A stretch of 64,000 nt of DNA from Myxococcales bacterium (GCA_016709545.1 JADJMO010000005.1:248001-312000); one strand, 5' to 3'. Positions 27,659-37,145 are shown, counted from the stretch's first letter. Notes: a model not told the origin generated them from the sequence alone. A program made the numbers and translations.

Positions 27659-28384
27659 ATGGCCTCCTCTTCCTCCACCCTCGAACAGCTGCGGCACGAG
27701 CTCGTCCAGCGCTTTCCGGGTAGTTTTCCGGGGATAGGCGCAGCTGGCAGTGTCGGCGGTGCAGCGCTGCGCAAGGCGCCCGTCCTGTGGGTCGAGGTCG
27801 CGCTCGGCCAAGGGGGCCTCGCCTGGCTCGCCGCGTGGACCCTCCTCCGCCTCGCCGACGATCCGCTGGGCCGCCCCGCCCTCTTCGTCGACACCTACGG
27901 CACCTACCACCCAGGTGAGCTCCTCGATCTCGAGCGGCGCCTCGTCGTCGTCCGCCCCGAAGACCCGGCCGAGGCCCACGTCGCCGCCGACATCGCGCTG
28001 CGCTCCGGCTCCTTCTCGCTCGTCGCGCTCGAGCTGCACCGGAGCCTCCATCCCACCGCCCTCGCCCGGCTCGCGCGGCTCGCGAGCGGTCGGCGCGGCG
28101 AGGCGCACACGCCGCTGGTCATGTTCGGCACTCCACCGTCGTTCGTCTCGCCCCCGAGCGGTGTGGGCCGCACCTCCTTCCTCGAGGCCGTCACGGCGCT
28201 CTTCGGCGACCCCCGCCTCGTCCTCGGCAACGAGTCCCTGCTCGATCAGGAATCCGACCATGCGCAGCCCGATCACCCCACACGTCTCCCCCATACGACG
28301 GATCGCCTGCGTCCACTGGAGCGAGCTGCCGATCGCCGCCCATCGCCTGCGGCTGGTCCACTCGAACTCCCAGAGTACGACTGA
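27659..28384 (+). CDS. imuA: ImuA-like RecA-related protein
   Basis: This protein of ~240 residues, from MASSSSTLEQLRHELVQRFPG, resembles ImuA, the RecA/SulA-like partner of the translesion polymerase ImuB. Visible features are LPxGIxxA-like GAAGSVGGAAL, VLWVEVALGQGGLAWLAAW, ALFVDTYGTYHP and a C-terminal SFSLVALELHRSL strand; a strict Walker A is not evident, as in many ImuA proteins. The ATG of imuB lies at 28260, so the last ~40 residues overlap that gene by 125 bases. That tail (Pro/Arg-rich) looks out of frame, so the true stop is probably near 28262 with a small indel. Confidence 0.55.
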   Translation: MASSSSTLEQLRHELVQRFPGSFPGIGAAGSVGGAALRKAPVLWVEVALGQGGLAWLAAWTLLRLADDPLGRPALFVDTYGTYHPGELLDLERRLVVVRPEDPAEAHVAADIALRSGSFSLVALELHRSLHPTALARLARLASGRRGEAHTPLVMFGTPPSFVSPPSGVGRTSFLEAVTALFGDPRLVLGNESLLDQESDHAQPDHPTRLPHTTDRLRPLERAADRRPSPAAGPLELPEYD

Positions 28385-30261
28385 GCCCGTCCTCTCCGAG
28401 CCGCGCTGGTCGGTGGGCACGCCGGGGGATTCACGGGCAAATTCGCCTGCGCGCGCCTCGGCAGACGCGTCCTCCCCGCGAGGAACGCGCCGTGGGCAGC
28501 GGCACGCCGCGAGCGTCCCGCTCCAGCAGCTCTCCCTCGCGCTCGGTCCACACGAGGTCGCCTCGCATCCAGAGACCAGTGAGGCGCTAGAGCACGGTCG
28601 GAGAGCGCGCCAGCCCGCCGCGCACGCGCACGCGCTCGTGCGTGGCGAGGGCGGTGGAGCGCGCATCGTCGCGCTCGACGGTCAGGCCCACCGCGAGGGC
28701 GTGCGCGAGGGCATGACGGTGGCGCAAGCCCGCGCGCGCGTCCCGGGCCTCGCGCTCGCGTCGTTCGAGCCCGCTCGGCTCGTCGCCGTCGAAGCGCAGA
28801 TCGTCGAGGCGATCTCGCGCCTCTCTCCCCGCCAGGGGCGCGCCGAAGCGCTGCGCCCCGCGTGCGCGAGCTCGCTCCCCACCGCCGGAGATTTTCTCCT
28901 CGAGCTCGTCCTCCCGAGAGATCTCGGCGCGGGCGCCGAGGCGCACGCCATCGCCGAGCTCGTGAAGCTCGTGCGCGGCCTCGAGCTCGGCCCCTTCTCC
29001 ATCGGCGTGGCCGACGGCGCCTTCGCGGCGATCTGCGCCGCCCACGTCGAGATCGCACGCCCGAAGACGCGGGGGCGCGTCCCGGTCCGGGTCGTCCCGC
29101 ACGCCATCGCGGGTGAGAGCGCCGCAGCGAGCGAGAGCAGCGGCGCGTTGACGACCGACGCCGCGTTCCTCGCGCCCCTGTCCAGCGCCCTGCTCCCTGC
29201 TTCTCCGCTCGTCGCCCAGGCGCTGCAAGCGCTCGGGCTCACCAAGATGGCCGAGGTCGCGGCCCTCCCGCTCGAGGGCGCGCAGGCGCGCTTCGGAGAA
29301 GAGGGCCGCACCCTCGTGATGCTCGCGCGCGGTCAGGCCCCCCCCGCCCTCGCCACCTTCGTCCCCTCCGCCGATCCCTCCGTCGAGGTCGATCTCGAGG
29401 CGCTCGATCCCGCCGGAGAGGGCGCCACCACGCTCGACGAGCTCGTGTTCGCGTTGCGCACGGCCTGCTTGCGCCTCTGCCCTCCGCTGCTCGCGCGGGG
29501 TCTCGGCGTCGGCGAGCTCGAGGTCCTCCTCGAGTCCCGCGGTCAGAGCACCCGACTGGTCGTGCGGCCGGCGCGCCCCGAGCTCGATCCCCAGGCGCTC
29601 TTCGAGCTCGCGCGCCACGCTCGAGGGCGCACGCCTCGCCAGGGTCGAGCAAGAGAGCGACGTACCGGTCGCTCGACTGCGTCTCACCGTCACCTCGCTC
29701 GTGCCCGCCACCGCGACGAGCGAGTCCCTCCCCTTCGCGCGGCGCGACGCCTCGTTGCTCCCGCTCGACGTCGCGCTCGCGCGCCTGTGCGGTCGGTTCG
29801 GTGCCGGGCGCGTCGTCACCCCCGTCCGCCACGAAGACCCTCGGCCCGAGCAGCGGGGCCGCTTCGTGCGCGCCGAGGTGGGCGCCGTCGCCGAGCGCGC
29901 CATCACCCCACCCCCTGCTCCCACGCTCAAGGAGCGGCTCCGCGCGCCTCCTCCCGCCGTCGGCGTGGTGGTGCTCTCCCGCATGCCTGCCGTGGGCGAT
30001 CCGTGGCCGCTGCGCGGCGAGGCCCCACCGAGCGTGGGATTCGGTGGACGGAGTGGCGGGCGGCGCGCCACCCGCACCGTCGAGATCTCGCCTCCCGAGC
30101 GCATCGTCGGGGGCTGGTGGTCCGAACCGTTCGAGCTCGTCTACCACTGGCTCACCGCCGACGACGGCACCCGCGCGCTCTTCGCGCGCACACCCGTGGG
30201 TCGATCCGCGCGCGAAGGCGCTCCCGACGAGGGGCTGCGGCTCGTCGCGATCGCCGATTGA
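28260..30261 (+). CDS. imuB: ImuB-like Y-family DNA polymerase homologue (frameshifted)
   Basis: Joined frames give ~667 residues. The start RRIACVHWSELPIAAHRL, then ARIVALDGQAHREGVREGMTVAQA and SFEPARLVAVEAQIVEAI, matches the palm/fingers of ImuB-type Y-family proteins, which usually lack the catalytic acidic residues and act as adaptors for DnaE2. The segment ~25-120 is low-complexity and may hide another indel. At about 29618 the frame shifts to TLEGARLARVEQESDV, continuing to 30261 with the usual C-terminal ALFARTP and GLRLVAIAD. No dnaE2 or lexA is in the window. Confidence 0.6.
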
Positions 30262-30276
30262 ACTCGTTCGCTGGAC

Positions 30277-30951
30277 TCACTCGACGAAAGACGAGAGCAG
30301 CGCCGTGACCACCGGGCTCGGATCCTCGGCCTCGAGCCAGGCCCGCACGACGGCGACGCCGTCGGCATGGTGCGCAACCGCGTCACCCACGTTCGTCGCG
30401 TCCACGCCCCCGAGCGCGAACACCGTCACGCCGCGCTGGCGTGCCCTCGCGCGTGCGTGGGCCTCGTGGGACAGCGCCCCGAAGCGCGCGAACCCGATCG
30501 GCGGTGGCTTGCCGGGCGAAGGCGCCACCGGGCTCACGGTGATCCCATCGACGCCCGCGTCGACGGCGGCGAGCACCCCCGCGAGATCGTGGCACGAGCG
30601 ACCGATCCACGCGCCCGCCGGCAAGAGCGCGCGCGCCTCGTCGGGCGACACCGAACGTTCGCCGAGCTGCACGCCCGCGCCCACGACCAGCGCCACGTCC
30701 ACCCGGTCGTGCACGACACACCGAAGGCCGGCGTCCAGCGCAGCTCGCGCCACCCCCACGAGCTCTCGTGCGGGACGGTGGGGGCCGCGCACACCGACCA
30801 TGCAACGGTCCCTCCGGGGATGACCGGCGAGGCGTCGGAGCCGCTCCAGGGTCGCCTCCAGCGCACAGAGTTCGAGATCCGTGACCAGCAGGAGCCGGGG
30901 CTTGGGCGGGGCGTCCTGCACTGCGGAGGGCTGCGACCCACCCGCGGTCAC
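30277..30951 (-). CDS. thiE: Thiamine-phosphate synthase-like (ThiE/TenI) protein
   Basis: This is a TIM-barrel protein of ~224 residues of the ThiE/TenI family: RLLLVTDLE at strand 1, VVHDRVDVALVVGAGVQLGE, WIGRSCHDLAGVLAAVDAGV, DGITVSPVAPSPGKPPPIGF (phosphate/THZ-P loop) and VTVFALGGVDATN. ThiE joins HMP-PP and THZ-P into thiamine phosphate; the TenI subgroup has other roles, and Gly/Ser loop differences could not be checked. I choose GTG 30951 because it overlaps the upstream stop as GTGA, which indicates coupling. It is convergent with imuB, 15 bases apart. No TPP riboswitch was seen. Confidence 0.65.
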   Translation of the reverse strand: MTAGGSQPSAVQDAPPKPRLLLVTDLELCALEATLERLRRLAGHPRRDRCMVGVRGPHRPARELVGVARAALDAGLRCVVHDRVDVALVVGAGVQLGERSVSPDEARALLPAGAWIGRSCHDLAGVLAAVDAGVDGITVSPVAPSPGKPPPIGFARFGALSHEAHARARARQRGVTVFALGGVDATNVGDAVAHHADGVAVVRAWLEAEDPSPVVTALLSSFVE

Positions 30952-31259
30952 TTGCTCGCCGACCCCTTGGGTCTGGCCGCCGCCGCGAGCTCCGCGGTCA
31001 CCTTGCCGCAAGGTTTGTCAGCCTTGCGCTCGTCCTCGGCGCGCCGGGCCTCCTTGCTCGCCGGGTAGCGTTCGACCAGGAAATCCAGGGTTCGCTTGAC
31101 CCCGTCGGCGTCGCCCGCGTCGGCCAATCGGCCGCAGAGGGCCCACAGCGCCTCCGAGGGCGTGTCGTCGCGGGCACGCTCGGGATCGGTCGATTTGCAC
31201 TGGTAGGGGGCGGCCGAGGCCAAGGCGGCCGTGAGCACCCAGACGGACGCGCGGGTCAC
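30948..31259 (-). CDS. Small secreted TPR-like protein
   Basis: This 103-residue protein has an N-terminal signal (MTRASVWVLTAALASAAPYQ) and Cys21, which could be a weak lipobox. The remainder is helical, with a TPR-like pair (ALWALCGRLADAGDADGVKR, then FLVERYPASKEARRAEDE). It ends with a Lys/Ala tail whose stop overlaps the thiE-like start by four bases. Function unknown; the coupling to thiE may simply reflect compact layout. Confidence 0.5.
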   Translation of the reverse strand: MTRASVWVLTAALASAAPYQCKSTDPERARDDTPSEALWALCGRLADAGDADGVKRTLDFLVERYPASKEARRAEDERKADKPCGKVTAELAAAARPKGSASK

Positions 31260-31379
31260 GAAGGGAAGCTACTCGCGTTGACAGGGAACCGCGAGCCGAT
31301 AACCTCGCCCTCAGGGCGTCGTTCCTACGCCGCGCATTGGTTTCATCATCGGTTTCTTTTCGGAGGCTCTGTTCGTCCC

Positions 31380-32338
31380 ATGTCGTCGCCCGAGGATTCG
31401 CGCAAGTTGTTCGTGGCTGGTCTGCCCGACACCATCTCTGAAGACATCCTTCGCCAGCTGTTCGAAGCGACAGGCGGCACTGTCGTCAACGTCAGCCTAC
31501 CGAAGGACCGCGCCACCGGGCGGCCGCGTGGGTTCGGCTTCGTGACCATGGCAACCGACGCCGAAGCGAGCGCTGCACGCGACTCGTTGAACGGCTCGAT
31601 GCAGGCTGGCAGCTCCATCAGCGTCCGGCCTTTCCAGGCCGAACCACCCAAGCGTGAAGGTGGGATGGGTGGACCGGGAGCTGGCCCTGGCGGTGGTGGC
31701 GGCGGGCGTCCCGCGCCGAGCCCCGACTCGACCCTCTACGTCGGCAACCTCCCCTACGACGCGAGCCAGGAGGAGCTCGAGGCGCTGATCTCCGGCGCCG
31801 GCGCCGGTCCCGTCGTGCGCATCCATCTCCCGACCGATCCCGACGGCCGCAAGCGCGGCTTCGGCTTCGTCACCCTGTCGTCGGCCGAGAGCGCGAACGC
31901 CGCGCTCGAGGCCCTCAAGGGCGCCGATCTCCGCGGCCGTCCGCTGCACATCAACATCGCTCACCCGAAGGGTGACCGCCCTGCCGGCGGGCCTGGCGGC
32001 TTCGCGGGTGGCGGTGGTGGAGGCGGCGGCTACAGTGGCGGCGGCGGTGGCGGTGGCTACAGCGGCGGTGGCGGTGGCGGTGGCTACAGCGGCGGCGGTG
32101 GCGGTGGCGGTGGCTACCGCGGCGGTGGCGGCGGCGGTGGTGACCACAGCGGACCGCCCCGTGATTTCGGCAGCGGCCCGCGTCGCGTCGGCGCAGGGGC
32201 GGCGGTCCGGCCGGCGCCAACCGTGACGGCGGTCCGAGCCGCGGGTTCGGCGAGAGCGAAGGCCGTCGTCGCCGCATGGAGCGCGACCGCGACCGTGAGC
32301 GCCGCCTCGACGGCGGCAGCGACGACGACGACGATTGA
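31380..32338 (+). CDS. Two-RRM glycine-rich RNA-binding protein (one frameshift)
   Basis: This protein of ~320 residues has two RRM domains. RRM1 (about 7-82) has RNP2 KLFVAGLP and RNP1 RGFGFVTM; RRM2 (about 118-195) has TLYVGNLP and RGFGFVTL. A glycine-rich tail of GGGGYSGGG-type repeats follows. At about 32190, in a G-run, the frame shifts; the restored tail GFGESEGRRRRMERDRDRER ends in a run of five Asp at 32338. Single-RRM proteins are common in bacteria (cold response, RNA chaperoning); two RRMs plus a long Gly-rich tail is closer to eukaryotic hnRNP layout. It lies upstream of rpmG. Confidence 0.85.
32028..32120 (+). repeat. Coding tandem repeats of Gly-Tyr units
   Basis: Tyr codons at 32031, 32058, 32085 and 32115 are spaced 27, 27 and 30 bases, each separated by runs of GGC/GGT Gly codons. 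The array lies inside the RRM protein gene and encodes its disordered tail. The repetitive G-rich DNA is prone to slippage and sequencing error. Confidence 0.7.
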
Positions 32339-32419
32339 GCGGGTTGCGGGGCTGTCGTCGGCCTCGCCCACTCCATCTTTCACCGCCGTCTTTCACCGCG
32401 ATCCGTCGAGTTCCTCGAC

Positions 32420-32448
32420 TTGACGGACGCACCACAGAGTTCTACGGT
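32420..32448 (+). promoter_or_regulatory. Sigma-70-type promoter candidate for rpmG
   Basis: TTGACG (32420-32425), a 17-base spacer and TACGGT (32443-32448) lie 65 bases before the L33 start codon. The spacing is ideal and the -35 is one base off consensus; the -10 is weak, as is usual in GC-rich genomes. Confidence 0.4.
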
Positions 32449-32513
32449 TTCGACCCCGCTCATCACGGCAATCGCCCGGACGAAGCACCTCGCCGGCGAC
32501 CTCGGAGACGACC

Positions 32514-32675
32514 ATGCGTGACATCATCAAGCTCAGCTGCGCCAACTGCCAACGCTCGAACTACCACACGACCAAGAACAAGCGCACGATGAGCGAGAAG
32601 TTCGAGATCAAGAAGTTCTGCCCCGCGTGCCGGGCTCATCACCCGCACAAAGAAGGCAAGATCTCGAAGGGCTGA
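32514..32675 (+). CDS. rpmG: 50S ribosomal protein L33
   Basis: This 53-residue protein matches L33 end to end: MRDIIKLSCANCQRSNYHTT, KNKRTMSEKFEIKKFCPACR and HHPHKEGKIS. CANC and CPAC (both CxxC) make it a zinc-binding (C+) form. GGAG lies six bases before ATG 32514. It is a component of the large ribosomal subunit near the E site. In many bacteria rpmG is followed by secE-nusG-rplK, but here it stands alone before a convergent CoA-transferase gene. Confidence 0.95.
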   Translation: MRDIIKLSCANCQRSNYHTTKNKRTMSEKFEIKKFCPACRAHHPHKEGKISKG

Positions 32676-32796
32676 GCGTTCGCCTCGCCGCGAACGCCCC
32701 TCCGAAGTCGTGGCGAATCGGCCGCGCTTCGCTCGATAGCCACGCCCCGACGGCTCGATGCCGCGGGGCGTTTGGTGCTTTTGTCCAGGTGCTCGA

Positions 32797-33951
32797 CTAC
32801 CGGACGACGTTGCCCGAGACGAGCGCGTCGATCTCCTCCGCGGAGAATCCCCCCTCACCGAGGATCGTGCGCGTGTGCTCCCCCATCGCCGGCGCCGGCG
32901 CCTCGGCCGGTGGCGCGACCGGTAGGCGCACCTGGGTGCTCTCGCCCCACGGTGTCGCTTGCTTGTGCAGGATGCCACGCGCGACGAGGTGCGGATCGCT
33001 CGCGAGCTCGTGCGGCTCGAGGACGGGCTCGAGGCAGCAGTCGCGCTCGGCGCCGAACGCGGCCCACTCGTCGCGGGTGCGGGTCGCGAACACCTCGGTG
33101 AGACGCGCGCGCAACGCGGGCTGGTGCGCCCCCGGCATCATGGCGGTCATGTCGAGATCGAGCCCCACACCATCGCAGAACGACTTCCAGAACTTGGGCT
33201 CGAGGGCGCCCAGCGAGACCCAGCGGCCGTCCTTGGTGCCGTAGGTCGCGTAGGGGGCGATGCCGCCGGTCAGCGCCTCTCCCCCGCGCCCCGCGGTGCC
33301 GTTCACCGCGATGGCCCCGAGCTGCGCCATCGCGAAGGGCAGCGTGCCCTCGCTCATCGCGATGTCGACCACCGCGCCCTGCCCCGTGGCCTCCCGCGCC
33401 CGCAGGGCACCGAGCAGGCCGATGACCGCCCAGAGCCCGCCCGCGACGTCGGCGAGCTGGAAGCCGGGCGGCTGCGGCGGTCCGCTCTCGGGCCCGGTGA
33501 GCCCGAGGACGCCGGAGCGCGCGAGGTAGTTCAGGTCGTGGCCGGCGCGATGCGCGAGCGGGCCCGTCTGCCCGTAGCCCGTGATGGCCGCGATGACGAG
33601 GTGCGGGAAGTCGTTGCGCAGCCGAGCGTGCGAGAGGCCGAGGCGATCGAGCACGCCGGGGCGGAACTGCTCGACGAGCACGTCGTAGCGGGGCAGGAGG
33701 CGCTCGAGGGTGGCGCGCCCCTCGGGCCGCTTGAGGTCGAGGACCATCGAGCGCTTGCCGCGGTTCAGCGCGAGGAACGCCGCGTTCTGGTCGCCCAGCT
33801 GCGGCGGCATGTGGCGCAAGTAGTCGCCGCCGTGGGGGTCTTCGATCTTGTCGACGCTCGCGCCCATGTCGGCGAGCACCAGGGTCGCGAAGGGGCCTGG
33901 GAGCAGCCGGGTGAGATCGAGCACACGTACGCCTTCGAGCGGTCGCTGCAT
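32797..33951 (-). CDS. CaiB/BaiF family III CoA-transferase (alpha-methylacyl-CoA racemase-like)
   Basis: This 384-residue protein, from MQRPLEGVRVLDLTRLLPGP, has the family III layout. The catalytic Asp lies in GHDLNYLARSG; also visible are YGQTGPLAHRAGHD, LADVAGGLWAVIGLLGALRA and GGIAPYATYGTKDGRWVSLG. The presence of GHDLNY and a length under 400 are closer to alpha-methylacyl-CoA racemase than to formyl- or carnitine-CoA transferases. It would epimerise or transfer CoA on branched acyl chains. The neighbouring SCP2 gene also suggests lipid/acyl-CoA handling. I prefer Met 33951 because the conserved strand starts there. Confidence 0.8.
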   Translation of the reverse strand: MQRPLEGVRVLDLTRLLPGPFATLVLADMGASVDKIEDPHGGDYLRHMPPQLGDQNAAFLALNRGKRSMVLDLKRPEGRATLERLLPRYDVLVEQFRPGVLDRLGLSHARLRNDFPHLVIAAITGYGQTGPLAHRAGHDLNYLARSGVLGLTGPESGPPQPPGFQLADVAGGLWAVIGLLGALRAREATGQGAVVDIAMSEGTLPFAMAQLGAIAVNGTAGRGGEALTGGIAPYATYGTKDGRWVSLGALEPKFWKSFCDGVGLDLDMTAMMPGAHQPALRARLTEVFATRTRDEWAAFGAERDCCLEPVLEPHELASDPHLVARGILHKQATPWGESTQVRLPVAPPAEAPAPAMGEHTRTILGEGGFSAEEIDALVSGNVVR

Positions 33952-34056
33952 GGGCAAACGATGCGGCACCTCGCGCGGCGCGGCGAGTCAAAAAGCAGCG
34001 AGGCCACCCCTTTGGGCGGCCTCGTCGCGGTGGCTACGCGCGCGTAGCCGGCGTGA

Positions 34057-34401
34057 TCACTTGGCGAGATCGAACAGCTTCTGGAGCTTCATGGCGAGCA
34101 TCTGGTTGCCCTTGACCTTGAGCTTGCCCGCGAAGAACAGCTGCATGCCGTTGGCCTGGGGGTTCTCGACGAGCTTCTGGAAGTCGTCGGCCGCGATGTC
34201 GATCGTGCACTCGGCGGTGGCGATCTCACCGGCCACACAGGACGGGCCACCGTTCTTGGTGGTGTTGATGGTCCACTTGCCACCCGCGTCGCCGCCGATG
34301 TTCATCTGGAAGACGTGGCCGATCTCCGCGGCCTTGTCCGGCTGCTTGGCGATGGCGGCGGGGAGCTGGTTGTTGAACAGATCCTGGATGTCGACAGCCA
34401 T
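34057..34401 (-). CDS. SCP2-like sterol/lipid carrier protein
   Basis: This 114-residue single-domain SCP2 protein has VFQMNIGGDAGGKWTINT, the central strands with ECTIDIAADDFQKLVENP, and the terminal FFAGKLKVKGNQMLAMKLQ helix that closes the lipid tunnel. The full length matches a stand-alone SCP2 domain. GGAGG sits just before ATG 34401. It is probably a cytoplasmic carrier for fatty acyl or sterol-like ligands. It is divergent from hisD and co-directional with the CoA-transferase, about 105 bases upstream of it. Confidence 0.85.
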   Translation of the reverse strand: MAVDIQDLFNNQLPAAIAKQPDKAAEIGHVFQMNIGGDAGGKWTINTTKNGGPSCVAGEIATAECTIDIAADDFQKLVENPQANGMQLFFAGKLKVKGNQMLAMKLQKLFDLAK

Positions 34402-34514
34402 GGAGTCCTCCACACGATTGATACTGAATGACGATTCAGTCGGAGGGGGTACCACCACCGGCCGAGGATCACAACGGTCGACGCACGGCGGCCGGCTGGC
34501 TAGGTCCAGCGCCC

Positions 34515-35801
34515 ATGCTGAAGCTCGCACGACAGAGCGATCCGGGGTTCGCGGCGGTCGTTCGGGCCCTCGAGACCCGCGGGGACGAGGACCTCGGCGC
34601 CGTCGAAGCGGCCGTCCGCGGCATCCTCGACGACGTCCGGAAGCGGGGCGACGAGGGCGTGCTGGACGCCTGCGCGCGCTTCGAGCACCGCCGGCCCTCT
34701 CCCCTCGTCCGGACGTTCGACGGCGAGGCCGCGCTCGCCCGCCTCGAGCCCGCCGCCCGCGAGGCGCTCCGGTTCGCCGCCGCGCGCATCCGCACGTTCC
34801 ACGAGCGCCAGTGGTCGGACGAATCGTTCGTCTACGCGGACGGCGGCGCGCGGCTCGGCACACGGGTCCGCCCCCTGCGGCGCGCGGGGGTCTACGCCCC
34901 CGGGGGCAAGGCTCGCTACCCGTCCTCGGTGCTCATGGCAGCGATCCCCGCGCAGGTCGCCGGCGTGCGCGAGATCCTCGTCGCGACGCCGCTGAGTGGC
35001 GACGCGGGCGACGACGCGCTCCTCGCCGCCGCGCACCTCGCCGGGGTCGAGCGCATCCTCGACGCCGGCGGCGCGCAGGCCATCGGCGCGCTCGCCTATG
35101 GCACCGCGAGCGTCCCGCGGGTCGACATCGTCGTCGGCCCGGGCAACATCTACGTCGCGTGCGCCAAGAAGCTGGTCTCGGGCCACGTGAAGATCGACGG
35201 CATCGCCGGCCCGAGCGAGATCCTCGTGGTCGCCGACGACAGCGCCGACGCGCGCGTCGTGGCCGCCGATCTCCTCTCCCAGGCCGAGCACGACGAGGCG
35301 GCCTACCCGCTCCTGCTCACCGACTCCGAGGCGCTCGCCCAGGCGGTCGTGGCCGAGGTCGAGGTGCAGCTCGCGAGCCTGCCGCGCGTCGCGATCGCGC
35401 GCCCGTCGGTCGACCGGCAGGGGTATGTGCTCGTGGTCCAGGGCCGCGACGCGCTCGCCGAGATCGCGGACCGGCTCGCGGCGGAGCACCTCGCGCTGCA
35501 CGTGCGCGAGCCCCACGCGCTCCTCGACCGCATCACGGCCGCCGGCGCCGCGTTCATCGGGAGCAACACGCCGGAGGCCGTCGGCGACTACGTCGCGGGG
35601 CCCTCCCACGTGCTGCCGACGGGGGGCGCGGTCCGCTTCGGGGCGCCCCTCGGCGTCTACGACTTCGTCTCGCGCACGAGCCTCGTCGAGTACGACCAGG
35701 CCACCCTCGCCGCCCAGGCCGACGCGGTCTGCGCCCTCGCGCGGCTCGAGGGCCTCGAGGCCCACGCCCGCGCCGTCGAAGTGCGCCTCGGCCGGCGCTG
35801 A
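34515..35801 (+). CDS. hisD: Histidinol dehydrogenase
   Basis: HisD oxidises L-histidinol to histidine in two NAD steps. From MLKLARQSDPGFAAV the protein is 428 residues, the usual size. Signature stretches are YAPGGKARYPSSVLM, GGAQAIGALAYGT, GPGNIYVACAKKLVSGHVKI, and zinc/catalytic blocks LLSQAEHDE, NTPEAVGDYVAGPSHVLPT and YDFVSRTS. An upstream ATG at 34428 would add 29 residues that look like leader. It stands alone, with no other his genes nearby, and converges with the thymidine phosphorylase gene. Confidence 0.95.
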   Translation: MLKLARQSDPGFAAVVRALETRGDEDLGAVEAAVRGILDDVRKRGDEGVLDACARFEHRRPSPLVRTFDGEAALARLEPAAREALRFAAARIRTFHERQWSDESFVYADGGARLGTRVRPLRRAGVYAPGGKARYPSSVLMAAIPAQVAGVREILVATPLSGDAGDDALLAAAHLAGVERILDAGGAQAIGALAYGTASVPRVDIVVGPGNIYVACAKKLVSGHVKIDGIAGPSEILVVADDSADARVVAADLLSQAEHDEAAYPLLLTDSEALAQAVVAEVEVQLASLPRVAIARPSVDRQGYVLVVQGRDALAEIADRLAAEHLALHVREPHALLDRITAAGAAFIGSNTPEAVGDYVAGPSHVLPTGGAVRFGAPLGVYDFVSRTSLVEYDQATLAAQADAVCALARLEGLEAHARAVEVRLGRR

Positions 35802-35811
35802 CCCGCGCTGC

Positions 35812-37122
35812 TCAGCGCACGGTCTCGAGGATCAGGGTCCGCGCGGGTGGCGCGTGGTCGTCGATGCGGAAGGCGCCCTCGACGCGGGCCCGCACGAGCT
35901 CCACGTCGGACTGCTTGGCCACGTGCAGCTCGACGAGCGGATCGCCTAGGGTGACCGCCGTGCCGCGCACCGCGCGGAGCACGAGGCCCACGCGCGGATC
36001 GACCGGCTGTTCGGCGCGCGAGCGACCGGCGCCGAGGGCGACGGCCGCGAGCCCGAGGGCCAGCGGATCGACGTCGGCGACGAACCCCGCCCGCGGCGCC
36101 GCGAGGGTGACCACGTGCGGCGCCGAGGGCAGGAGCGTGAGGTCGGTGGTGACTCGCCGGTCGCCGTGCTGCGCCTCGATCATGCGACCGAAGCGGTCGA
36201 GCGCCTCGCCGGAGGCGAGCTTGGCGCGCGCGAGCGCCCGGCCCGCGGTCTCGTCGGCGGCGACCTTGCCGAGGACCAGCATCTCCGCCGCGAGGGCGAG
36301 CGTGATCTCGACCATGTCGGCCGGGCCGCCGCCCTGCAGCACCTCGATCGCCTCGCGCGTCTCGAGCGCGTTGCCGATGGTGAGGCCGAGGGGGTGATCC
36401 ATGTCGGTGAGCAGCGCGCACACCCCCTTGCCACCGCGCTTGGCGACCGCGACGAGCGACTGCGCCAGCGCCCGCGCCCGGCCGAGGTCCTTCATGAAGG
36501 CGCCGCGGCCGACCTTCACGTCGAGGACGAGGGCGTCGATCCCCTCGGCGAGCTTCTTCGACAGGATGGAGGCGGTGATGAGGGGGATGGACTCCACCGT
36601 CGCCGTGACGTCGCGGAGCGCGTAGATCCGCTTGTCCGCCGGGGCGATCTCCTTGGTCTGCCCGATCATGCAGGTGCCGACCTCGCGGACGATGCGGCGG
36701 TAGTCGTCGACCGAGAGATCGACGCGGAACCCGGGGATGGACTCGAGCTTGTCGAGGGTGCCGCCGGTGTGGCCGAGACCGCGGCCGCTGACCATCGGGA
36801 CGGGCACGCCACACGCGGCCACCAGCGGTGCCAGTGCGAGGCTCACCTTGTCCCCGACGCCTCCGGTCGAGTGCTTGTCGACCTTGATGCCAGGCTGATC
36901 GGAGAGATCGAGGACGGTGCCGCTCGCGAGCATGGCGTCGGTCAGCTCGAGGGTCTCCCGCTCGTCGAGCCCGCGGAGGAACGCCGCCATCAGCCACGCC
37001 GACATCTGGTAGTCGGCGAGCTCGCCGGACCCGAGCCCGGCGATCAGCCGCTGGATGTCCCCGGGCTCGTGGGCCCGACCGTCACGCTTGTCCCCGAGCA
37101 GCTCGACGAAGCTCCGCGCCAT
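35812..37122 (-). CDS. deoA: Thymidine/pyrimidine-nucleoside phosphorylase
   Basis: This 436-residue protein catalyses phosphorolysis of thymidine/uridine to base plus (deoxy)ribose-1-phosphate. The family signature SGRGLGHTGGTLDKLESIPG is present, along with KVDKHSTGGVGDKVSLALAP (phosphate site), ITASILSKKLAEG and KVGRGAFMKDLGRA. The C-terminal domain (about 345-436) is complete. DeoA (thymidine) versus Pdp (broad pyrimidine) cannot be separated by eye. Met at 37122 fits the family start. It is divergent from gpsA, with 23 bases between start codons, so the promoters must overlap the coding ends. Confidence 0.85.
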   Translation of the reverse strand: MARSFVELLGDKRDGRAHEPGDIQRLIAGLGSGELADYQMSAWLMAAFLRGLDERETLELTDAMLASGTVLDLSDQPGIKVDKHSTGGVGDKVSLALAPLVAACGVPVPMVSGRGLGHTGGTLDKLESIPGFRVDLSVDDYRRIVREVGTCMIGQTKEIAPADKRIYALRDVTATVESIPLITASILSKKLAEGIDALVLDVKVGRGAFMKDLGRARALAQSLVAVAKRGGKGVCALLTDMDHPLGLTIGNALETREAIEVLQGGGPADMVEITLALAAEMLVLGKVAADETAGRALARAKLASGEALDRFGRMIEAQHGDRRVTTDLTLLPSAPHVVTLAAPRAGFVADVDPLALGLAAVALGAGRSRAEQPVDPRVGLVLRAVRGTAVTLGDPLVELHVAKQSDVELVRARVEGAFRIDDHAPPARTLILETVR

Positions 37123-37145
37123 TCGTTCCGTGTACCATGCGGGCC

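Noticed and set aside
30277..30951. TPP riboswitch control of thiE
   Set aside because: The gene is translationally coupled to an upstream gene and no thi-box-like conserved sequence was seen upstream of 31259.
32028..32150. Regular GGC/GGT repeats as a CRISPR or satellite array
   Set aside because: Units have no spacers and encode the Gly-Tyr tail of the RRM protein in frame.
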